From contig QEUW01000260.1 of NCBI GenBank assembly GCA_003577005.1, forward strand, positions 1-11,225: a stretch of DNA of 11,225 nucleotides, given 5' to 3'. The position numbers and the translations under genes are program-made. Below the pieces are notes generated by a model. The model made no database searches. It was not told the origin of the DNA and saw nothing but the letters and a program-made list of their open reading frames with translations. This DNA comes from Chloroflexota bacterium (GTDB taxonomy: Bacteria; Chloroflexota; Anaerolineae; Caldilineales; Caldilineaceae). Shown piece by piece: positions 5,976-11,225 of the stretch (its first letter is position 1; the number at the start of each line of letters is the position of its first letter).

Positions 5976-6917
5976 ATGACGCACTCACGCGGACTCATTT
6001 TGCTGGTGGTAACCAACATCATCTGGGGGACAACCTATGTCGTTGCTAAGGTGGCGCTGGAGACAGTACCACCGGCGCTGCTTGCGGCGTTGCGCTTTAC
6101 GCTGGCGACGAGCTTGTTGTGGGGCATATTACTCTGGCAGGCGCGCAGCCGGCGCCACGAACCGGCGCCCTTTGTCGCCGTGCGGGGTGCAGACCGCTGG
6201 CGGCTCCTGGGGCTTGGTCTCAGCGGTGTCGGTCTTGGCTATCTGCTAGCCTACTGGGGGGTGAGTCTCACTACCGCCACCGACGCCGCCCTGATGATCA
6301 TCGGCGAGGTGATCTTTACCACGGTGTTGGCGGCGCTGATCGCCGGCGAGCAGGTAGGCCGCTGGCGCGGGTTGGGCATCACATTGGGCGTCGTGGGGGT
6401 GCTCGTTTTGGTCCTGGGTAGTGCGGTCGAGGGGGGCGGTGGTTCGCAGGGGATGTGGCGGGCGGTCGGCAACCTGCTGGTCTTGAGCGGCATCTTCTTC
6501 GAGGCGCTTTACACAGTGCTGGGCGCAGGATTGGCTCGCCGCATCCCCCCGTTGACGATGATTGCCTACGCCTACGCCGGCAGTATGTTGGTCTGGCTGC
6601 CGATCATCCTGGGCCATCTGTTCACCGGGCAACTGCCGGCGTTCAATCCGGCGGCCGGGCTGAGTGTGCTCTATCTGGCAATCTTTCCTTCGGTTGTCTG
6701 TGTGATCACTTGGTTTACCGTCATCCGCACAACCGGGGCCAGCCTGGGGGCGCTGTCACTCTTTGTGCAACCGGTGGTGGGGGCTGTGCTTGGCACCTGG
6801 CTGTTGGGTGACCCCATCACGGTGAGTCTGGTGGCGGGTGCGGTGCTGATCTTTGTGGCGCTCTATTTGACCACGTTGCCGGCGCCACGACCGCAATCGG
6901 TTTCGCTTGAAGTGTAG
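5976..6917 (+). CDS. DMT-superfamily permease, two EamA domains
   Basis: A 313-residue very hydrophobic protein with about ten membrane helices in two tandem EamA halves (about 7-147 and 163-299), the standard drug/metabolite transporter layout and length. The first half shows NIIWGTTYVVAKVAL (14-28), the LLAALRF turn (35-41) and GEVIFTTVLAALIAGEQ (110-126), which corresponds to the usual E/P-rich helix followed by GE. The second half repeats this as FVQPVVGAVLGTWLLGDPIT (263-282). It is an inner-membrane protein, probably exporting or importing a small metabolite; EamA proteins rarely reveal their substrate from sequence. The next gene, a GNAT acetyltransferase, starts 10 nt downstream, so the two are likely co-transcribed. 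That pairing would suit export or detoxification of an amino-acid-like compound, but this is inference. Confidence 0.93.
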   Translation: MTHSRGLILLVVTNIIWGTTYVVAKVALETVPPALLAALRFTLATSLLWGILLWQARSRRHEPAPFVAVRGADRWRLLGLGLSGVGLGYLLAYWGVSLTTATDAALMIIGEVIFTTVLAALIAGEQVGRWRGLGITLGVVGVLVLVLGSAVEGGGGSQGMWRAVGNLLVLSGIFFEALYTVLGAGLARRIPPLTMIAYAYAGSMLVWLPIILGHLFTGQLPAFNPAAGLSVLYLAIFPSVVCVITWFTVIRTTGASLGALSLFVQPVVGAVLGTWLLGDPITVSLVAGAVLIFVALYLTTLPAPRPQSVSLEV

Positions 6918-6927
6918 GGTCAAGCCT

Positions 6928-7464
6928 ATGGCTGACGAATGTCTGATTCGACCGGCGACGACCGCTGACGTACCTGCCATCCACGCCATCTATCGTCACA
7001 GTGTGCTCACAGATACCGCCTCGTGGGAGTTGACTCCGCCTGATGAGGTTGAAATGGCCCAGCGGATGCAGGCTGTTTTGGACGGAGGTTATCCCTATTT
7101 TGTAGCTGAACTGGAGGGCCGTGTAGTGGGGTACGCCTACGCCAACAGCTATCGACCGCGGCCAGGTTATCGCTTTACGGTGGAGGATTCGATTTATATC
7201 GCCGACGGGACGCGTGGACGAGGTGTGGGTCGCCAACTGCTGAACCAGGTGATCCGGACCTGCGAGGAGTCAGGCTTTCGCCAAATGGTGGCAGTGATCG
7301 GTGACAGCCGGAATCTGGCATCGATCAACCTGCATCGCACCCTCGGCTTCGCCCAGGTGGGATTGCTCCCCAACCTGGGCTATAAATTTGGCCGCTGGCT
7401 GGACATTGTGATCATGCAGAGACCGTTGGGCCTCGGGGCAACAACCGCGCCAATAGACCGGTAG
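6928..7464 (+). CDS. GNAT N-acetyltransferase, phosphinothricin/methionine-sulfoximine type
   Basis: A 178-residue GNAT enzyme. ATG at 6928 (MADECLIRPATTADVPAI) gives the standard N-terminus; an upstream in-frame TTG at 6907 lies inside the permease gene and is unnecessary. The acetyl-CoA pyrophosphate loop is TRGRGVG (95-101), preceded by VEDSIYI (85-91) with the acidic residues of this subfamily. IGDSRNLASINLHRTLGF (124-141) and GYKFGRWLDIVIMQR (151-165) closely resemble the PAT/Bar, MnaT (YncA) and MddA group, which acetylates the amino group of phosphinothricin, methionine sulfoximine or some neutral amino acids. It probably acts in the cytoplasm as a resistance or amino-acid-modifying enzyme. 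The SD is weak (TAGGG). It ends 41 bp before the convergent gene at 7506; no terminator hairpin is evident between them. Confidence 0.93.
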   Translation: MADECLIRPATTADVPAIHAIYRHSVLTDTASWELTPPDEVEMAQRMQAVLDGGYPYFVAELEGRVVGYAYANSYRPRPGYRFTVEDSIYIADGTRGRGVGRQLLNQVIRTCEESGFRQMVAVIGDSRNLASINLHRTLGFAQVGLLPNLGYKFGRWLDIVIMQRPLGLGATTAPIDR

Positions 7465-7505
7465 GAGAGTATGGCGTCCGCTCCGATTCGCGCCCGTGTT
7501 CTCCC

Positions 7506-9473
7506 CTACTGGCCAACGGCTTCGACCTGCACCTGGCCGTCTGCCCAGACGACTGTGCCGGCACCCATCCCTTCGATGGTTGCGCTTCCTTCCGGCGTTG
7601 AAAGCGTGAGCGTCGTCGGCACCATGCCCAGATAGCCGGCCACCCACCGCTTTGCCTGGGGTGCGGCAAAGAGCCAGAGCGGCCCAGCTGTGGCCTGCGC
7701 ACTGGCATTCTCCACCTCGACAAATCCATCCTGGCTTTGCGCCGCCACCGGAGCAGAGAGCATTGGCCAGCCGGGGTCGCCTTGGGTGGTCCAGCGGCGG
7801 AGCAACTGCCAGTGGATGGTGTCGATACTCAGCCCGATAGTGCGTCCGGTGCGGGAATAGGCGGCAGTATAGCGGCGCTGGCTCTCAAAGCCGGATGTAA
7901 AAGCGGGCGCAAGGTCGCTGGTGAACTCGCCTGCGGCCACCACCTGCCCGAAGGACGCTCCGTCGCGGCGCCCCGTACGCTCCGCTACCTCCAGGTAGAA
8001 AGCGCAGACTGGGCGACCCTGGAAGAAGGCGCCCGGCCAGTTGAGCTCCCAGAACCGTTTTTGAGGACCGCGATAGTTGTACAGTTCCAGCGCCAGGTCG
8101 CCACCGCGCACCACCAACTGGATCGGCGTCTCGCGCCCCAGCGGCGTGATCAGCAACGGGCGAACAGCCATGTACACCTCGCCGCTGCCGATGACCACTG
8201 TTTCTCCAGGTGGAACTGCGCAAGGGAGTGTTTCAACGCGCCGATCCCCTACCCAGATTTCATCTACACGGTGATGGTCGGCCCAGATCAACGCTGCCTT
8301 TGCGCTGCTCCCGTGGCGAAAGCCGCTGCCCGTATAGACCCCGATGGCCCGATTTTCCTCCTGGACGCCAAAGAAATCACCTTCGTCGAGCAGATTACGG
8401 CTCTTCGTCCGGTCGGTGGCGTGGTAGTGGTCGCCAAACCACTTGTCGTCGAGGATATAGCGGGTATAGAAGACACCGGGTCGTTCGGCGCCGGGGCGCC
8501 GATAGTGGACCATGCAGTGGTTCGACTGAGGGTGAAAACTCTGGCTGGCGACCCCCAGCGCAAACGAGGGGGTGTGGTGTGTGGTGATGGAGAGGCCGCG
8601 CCTCCGTTCTGCCGTTTCAACCACGGTAAAAGCTGCCGGTTGCCCGTCGAGGACATCGGCGATCCAGGCAGGCATCACGCCCTCGGCCACCCAATTGCGG
8701 AGCGTGTCGAGTTCGGGCGGGGTCTCGCCGGCAATCGTAGGCTGGTAGGCGCGGCCATGCGGGCCGGCCAGCCGGCTGGTGCCCAAATGAATGTGGAGCG
8801 CATAACTCAGCGCAAGCCGCGCCGCCATCGCGCGGGCCCGTAGCCGTATCTCAGGTTGGCGTGTCTCATCGGCCAACCGTTTGAGCGCCCGCAGCGTGAC
8901 GGCGCTGTAGGTGGGGCTGTTATATTCGAGCGGGTGGCCTGACCCGTTGGTGTACTCGATCCAGCGCACCAGTTTTTGAGCACCACGGGCAATATAGTGC
9001 TCATCGCCCAGCAGTTCGCCGCCGAGGGTTGTGTTCAAGATGTCGAGCGCAGTGATATTCGTGTAGGCCACGAGTACGTCGAGCCGGGCAATTTCAGCCA
9101 ACCCCAGGCGGATGCTGTCGAGCACGCGCGCTTGCAATTCCGGCGCCAGCCGATCCCCGTAGCGGAGCATCAGGGGGATGAGCGCCTCGAGCACAAACTC
9201 GACGGCGTTAAGGTCTTCGACCACCTCATCTTCGCGCATCCAGTAAAAATTGCCGCAGTGGGGGTCACGCGGGTCGCACTCCTGACAGCGGAGCACCGCT
9301 TCAAGCACCTGCTCGGCCTGCGCCAGGTCGGTCTGCGTCCCATTGGCAACCAACTGCTCGGCCAGACGCGCCGCCTGCCGCGTCTCGTGGAAGACGCCAT
9401 ATTCAGTCGTCTTGCTGAGCATGTGGGTGGCCGGGTTAAAGTTGGCGGCGAGCGGGAGTGGCTGATGGTTCAT
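7506..9473 (-). CDS. Uncharacterised large protein, helical toroid plus beta-sandwich (possible carbohydrate-active enzyme)
   Basis: A 655-residue protein I cannot assign to a named family. The frame is open to 9539, but its first 22 residues there are encoded by palindromic heptamer array E, so ATG at 9473 (MNHQPLPLAANF) is preferred; ATG at 9422 (MLSKTTEYG) is an alternative, and neither has a clear SD. Residues about 30-290 are mostly helical, with DLNAVEFVLEALIP (87-100), YTNITALDILNT (137-148), LEYNSPTYS (182-190) and GPHGRAYQP (237-245), recalling (alpha/alpha) toroids of polysaccharide lyases and related hydrolases. About 300-655 is beta-rich (FGDHYHATDRTKSRNL, GSGEVYMAVRPLL), as in their C-terminal sandwiches. 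A CX2CX6C cluster lies at 63-73. No signal peptide, so cytoplasmic. It lies downstream of a mannonate-oxidoreductase-like SDR, consistent with uronate or glycan breakdown, but the function is unproven. Confidence 0.85.
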   Translation of the reverse strand: MNHQPLPLAANFNPATHMLSKTTEYGVFHETRQAARLAEQLVANGTQTDLAQAEQVLEAVLRCQECDPRDPHCGNFYWMREDEVVEDLNAVEFVLEALIPLMLRYGDRLAPELQARVLDSIRLGLAEIARLDVLVAYTNITALDILNTTLGGELLGDEHYIARGAQKLVRWIEYTNGSGHPLEYNSPTYSAVTLRALKRLADETRQPEIRLRARAMAARLALSYALHIHLGTSRLAGPHGRAYQPTIAGETPPELDTLRNWVAEGVMPAWIADVLDGQPAAFTVVETAERRRGLSITTHHTPSFALGVASQSFHPQSNHCMVHYRRPGAERPGVFYTRYILDDKWFGDHYHATDRTKSRNLLDEGDFFGVQEENRAIGVYTGSGFRHGSSAKAALIWADHHRVDEIWVGDRRVETLPCAVPPGETVVIGSGEVYMAVRPLLITPLGRETPIQLVVRGGDLALELYNYRGPQKRFWELNWPGAFFQGRPVCAFYLEVAERTGRRDGASFGQVVAAGEFTSDLAPAFTSGFESQRRYTAAYSRTGRTIGLSIDTIHWQLLRRWTTQGDPGWPMLSAPVAAQSQDGFVEVENASAQATAGPLWLFAAPQAKRWVAGYLGMVPTTLTLSTPEGSATIEGMGAGTVVWADGQVQVEAVGQ

Positions 9474-9483
9474 GAGGTTTTGG

Positions 9484-9573
9484 GTGTAATGTGTGATGCG
9501 TAATGCGTAATCCGTAATCCGTGAAACGTAAGACATCAATTACGCATTACGGATTACGCATTACGCGTTATTT
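9484..9573. repeat. Inverted heptamer array E
   Basis: Left half is seven tandem 7-mers from 9484 to 9532 (GTGTAAT, GTGTGAT, GCGTAAT, GCGTAAT, CCGTAAT, CCGTGAA, ACGTAAG). Right half is four 7-mers of ATTACGC/ATTACGG from 9539 to 9566. Positions 9498-9518 and 9546-9566 are a perfect 21-bp inverted repeat with a 27-nt loop. It fills the spacer between the SDR stop (9574) and the large protein's start (9473), both on the minus strand. Confidence 0.88.
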
Positions 9574-10407
9574 TTACACTCCTCCGTAAGCGGAAAATCC
9601 GCCATCGACCGGCACGACGATGCCGGTGACAAAGCGGGCGGCGTCGCTGCAGAGCCAGATAGCCGTGCCGATCAACTCGTCTGGTTCGCCAAAACGGCCC
9701 ATCGGGGTGTGGCTGATGATCTGCTGGCCGCGTGGGGTCAGGCTGTTGTCTGGGTTGAGCAGAAAGGAGCGATTCTGCTCCCCTACAAAAAAGCCAGGCG
9801 CAATAGCGTTGACACGCAGACCCGGCCCATATTTCAGACAGAGTTCCACCGCCAGCCAGCGGGTAAAGTTATCGATGGCCGCCTTGGCCGCAGCGTAGCC
9901 CATGACACGAGTCAACGGTCGCGCCGCCGCCATCGAGGAGATATTGACAATCGAGCCGCGCCCCTGTTGGGTCATGGCCTCGCCAAAGACCTGCGACGGG
10001 AGAATCGAGCCGACCAGGTTGAGGTCGAGCATGGTGTCGATGGCTTCCCGGCTCAGGTTGAAAAAGGTGCGCTCGCCCACGACGGTGGCTTCTGGCGTGT
10101 TGCCGCCTGCCGCGTTGACCAAAATATCGAGCCGTCCCCACTCTTCCAAAAGTGTGGTGCGGGCGCGCTCGAGTTGCGCACGGTCCAGCACATCGGCAGG
10201 TAGGGCGAGAGCCTCTCCCCCATTGGCGCGGATGCTGGCCGCGACCTCCGCGGCTCGTTCGGCCCGGCGGCCCATGATGGCGACTTTGGCCCCGGCTACG
10301 GCCAATCCGTGAGCAATGGCGCCACCGAGAACACCCGTGCCGCCGGTGACGACTGCGATTCTGTTGTCCAGAGCAAAGAGGGAAGCAAGTTCGGCTTTTG
10401 TGATCAT
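9574..10407 (-). CDS. SDR oxidoreductase resembling UxuB/YjmF D-mannonate oxidoreductase
   Basis: A 277-residue classical short-chain dehydrogenase. Cofactor loop TGGTGVLGG is at 21-29, NAAGG at 98-102 (in place of the usual NNAG), active-site serine at 157-158 in VNISSMAA, catalytic Y171/K175 in YAAAK, and AIAPGFF (201-207) after RVN. The stretches NTPEAT (103-108), LPSQVFGEAM (136-145), AARPLTRVMGYAAAKAA (161-177), EQNRSFLLNPDNSLTPRGQ (210-228) and PVDGGFSAYGGV at the C-terminus match the pattern of the SDR-type fructuronate/mannonate oxidoreductases of Firmicutes (YjmF/UxuB). That would place it in glucuronate catabolism, interconverting fructuronate and mannonate with NAD(H); a related sugar-acid substrate is possible. 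An AGGAA site ends 5 nt before the ATG. The gene follows the Rieske stop by 15 bp, so the two are likely co-transcribed. Confidence 0.92.
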   Translation of the reverse strand: MITKAELASLFALDNRIAVVTGGTGVLGGAIAHGLAVAGAKVAIMGRRAERAAEVAASIRANGGEALALPADVLDRAQLERARTTLLEEWGRLDILVNAAGGNTPEATVVGERTFFNLSREAIDTMLDLNLVGSILPSQVFGEAMTQQGRGSIVNISSMAAARPLTRVMGYAAAKAAIDNFTRWLAVELCLKYGPGLRVNAIAPGFFVGEQNRSFLLNPDNSLTPRGQQIISHTPMGRFGEPDELIGTAIWLCSDAARFVTGIVVPVDGGFSAYGGV

Positions 10408-10422
10408 GAATCTTCCTGGCGG

Positions 10423-10863
10423 TTAGATCTCCACCAACACATAGGGTCGCTCCACCATGACCGGGTAGGTTTCGGCCACGTACGGTCCCTTTTCCAGGCC
10501 GGAGAGGGCCGATTCGGCATCGGGAGGTGGTGCAGTGGCGACAGTGACTTGATAGCTGCGTACGCGTGTCCGGGCCGGGTCGAACCACGACTGGCCGGTC
10601 TTGACATCGAACTCCCAGCCGTGCCAGGGACAGCGTAGGATCTCACCCCGGCGGCTGTAGGTGTATTCACCAGGACGGTCGGCGATCAGAAAGCCGCTGA
10701 GCCGGCCACTGCACAACGGCCCCCCCTGGTGTGGACAACTGTTGCGGATGGCAAAGTATTCGCCGTCGATATTGAATATGCCGATGGAGCGCCCGGCCAC
10801 ATCCACAATCTTGCGGCTGCCAGGCGGGATCTCATCGACGGTGGCAACGATATAGGTAGGCAT
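10423..10863 (-). CDS. Stand-alone Rieske [2Fe-2S] protein
   Basis: A 146-residue Rieske-domain protein. Cluster ligands are C43 and H45 in SCPHQGGPLC and C78 and H81 in RCPWHGWEFD, the C-x-H...C-x2-H pattern of oxygenase/ferredoxin-type Rieske domains. The segment between the two ligand pairs is long (32 residues, with IADRPGEYTYSRRGEI), more than the roughly 16-17 typical of Rieske ferredoxins. After the domain come the FDVKTGQSWFDPARTRVRSY strands and a proline-rich linker to a short C-terminal strand (YVLVEI). No membrane anchor or signal sequence, so cytoplasmic. It probably passes electrons to a redox enzyme; no oxygenase alpha subunit is visible here, so the partner is unknown. ATG at 10863 has no clear SD. 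It is followed 15 bp later by the SDR and preceded, after 287 bp, by an amidohydrolase-like gene. Confidence 0.93.
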   Translation of the reverse strand: MPTYIVATVDEIPPGSRKIVDVAGRSIGIFNIDGEYFAIRNSCPHQGGPLCSGRLSGFLIADRPGEYTYSRRGEILRCPWHGWEFDVKTGQSWFDPARTRVRSYQVTVATAPPPDAESALSGLEKGPYVAETYPVMVERPYVLVEI

Positions 10864-10865
10864 CA

Positions 10866-10900
10866 GGAATGCAGATTACGGAATGCAGAATCGTGAATGA
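10866..10900. repeat. Tandem heptamer array F
   Basis: Five consecutive 7-mers: GGAATGC (10866), AGATTAC (10873), GGAATGC (10880), AGAATCG (10887), TGAATGA (10894). The period is 7, with a 14-bp higher-order repeat. It starts 2 bp upstream of the Rieske ATG, so it occupies its leader region. Unlike arrays B and E, it has no opposed half. Confidence 0.6.
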
Positions 10901-10939
10901 CTGTTGTGGCTCATCTACAGAAAGAGTGAAATTTGCCCA

Positions 10940-10972
10940 ATCTTCCTGGAAGCCTTGAGCTTCCAGGAAGAT
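10940..10972. repeat. Perfect 14-bp stem-loop
   Basis: 10940-10953 pairs perfectly with 10959-10972 around the 5-nt loop CTTGA. It lies between the amidohydrolase stop and the Rieske start. There is no T-run on either strand after the stem, so it is either a structured leader or 3' end, or an intergenic palindrome, rather than a classical intrinsic terminator. Confidence 0.8.
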
Positions 10973-11150
10973 GTACTCACACATTTCGTAGTTGAGCGGA
11001 CTGTTGTTCTCTGAAAGAAAGCTGTACTGGCTATGACGGGCTATAGCGGCTTGCGGAGTTCGCACGCCCACGGGCGAACGGCTCACACGTGGCAGGGTCC
11101 TCCTGGTTACAAACCTCACAATTCCCACTAGATGGTAAGGCAGAACGAGT
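10973..11150. other. Non-coding remainder of the spacer
   Basis: I see no supportable gene. The only structure is a weaker hairpin at 11058-11079 (GTTCGC with GCGAAC, plus two inner pairs), 72 bp downstream of the amidohydrolase stop, which might help end that transcript. Confidence 0.4.
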
Positions 11151-11225
11151 CTACAGTTTGTAGAGTTTCTTGGCACTGCCGGCGAGGATCGCCTCTTTGA
11201 GCTCCAGCGGCAGTTCGTTGGGGAG
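11151..11225 (-). CDS. C-terminus of an amidohydrolase-like protein (partial)
   Basis: The minus-strand frame enters at the right edge and ends at TAG 11151-11153, giving 24 residues: LPNELPLELKEAI followed by LAGSAKKLYKL. This LP.E.KE.IL.G.A.KLY.L ending is typical of the last helix of Amidohydro_2 (TIM-barrel metal-dependent hydrolase) proteins. The body of the enzyme is outside the window, so substrate and active site cannot be judged. It points the same way as the Rieske and SDR genes, but the 287-bp gap with hairpins leaves open whether they share a transcript. Confidence 0.6.
   Translation of the reverse strand, partial: LPNELPLELKEAILAGSAKKLYKL

Noticed and set aside
5725..5988. An 87-codon minus-strand frame between ilvE and the permease
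   Set aside because: Its codons come from octamer array D and the arm of element C; the protein is an artefact of repeat DNA and overlaps the permease start.
7737..8843. A 368-codon open frame on the plus strand
   Set aside because: It lies wholly antisense to the 655-residue gene; its translation is rich in Arg/Ala/Gly with no recognisable motif. Such antisense openness is expected with GC-rich codon use.
9474..9539. N-terminal extension of the large protein up to 9539
   Set aside because: The extra residues are encoded by heptamer array E and have a repetitive RITDYALRITHY pattern, so they are probably untranslated.
9484..9573. CRISPR-like array
   Set aside because: The units are contiguous 7-mers in opposed orientation without unique spacers, and no cas gene is present.
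10832..11176. A 114-codon minus-strand frame across the Rieske/amidohydrolase spacer
   Set aside because: It starts inside the amidohydrolase end in another frame, runs through the hairpin and heptamers, and overlaps the Rieske start; no recognisable domain.

Overview
The window carries ten protein-coding genes, two of them cut by the window edges, and an unusually rich set of palindromic and short-tandem repeats packed into the spacers. Base composition is GC-rich, most genes sit in short same-strand runs, and spacers are full of inverted heptamer/octamer arrays and GC-rich hairpins. Protein types and this repeat style suggest a Chloroflexota genome (Anaerolineae/Caldilineae-like). That placement is an inference from general resemblance, not a demonstrated assignment.

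Left block (1-4313, minus strand) is a nucleotide-sugar/glycan locus read right to left: a dTDP-rhamnose-4-epimerase-like extended SDR (GTG start at 4313), an RfbE/Tyv-like extended SDR starting 2 nt after it, a zinc-type MDR dehydrogenase 19 nt after that, and, past a 143-bp composite palindrome, a CgeB-type glycosyltransferase that runs off the left edge. The set looks like a pathway that makes a modified sugar and transfers it to a surface glycan or protein.

Middle block (4450-7464, plus strand): a divergent spacer with an inverted heptamer array and a good sigma70-type promoter leads to a branched-chain aminotransferase (ilvE). A 430-bp non-coding stretch follows, holding two separate palindromic elements. 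Then come a ten-helix DMT/EamA permease and, 10 nt later, a GNAT acetyltransferase of the phosphinothricin/methionine-sulfoximine acetyltransferase type.

Right block (7506-11225, minus strand, read right to left): the last 24 codons of an amidohydrolase-like protein, a 287-bp gap with hairpins, a stand-alone Rieske 2Fe-2S protein, an SDR closely resembling the UxuB/YjmF D-mannonate oxidoreductases, a palindromic heptamer array, and a 655-residue protein of no firmly recognised family with an apparent helical-toroid plus beta-sandwich layout. This block may be a catabolic module for a sugar acid or polysaccharide.

The most unusual content is non-coding. Two composite palindromes (784-926 and about 5552-5776) share an identical 29-bp hairpin but have unrelated outer arms, and several spacers hold tandem 7- or 8-mers in opposed orientation. 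No tRNA, rRNA, CRISPR array, transposase or phage gene was seen.
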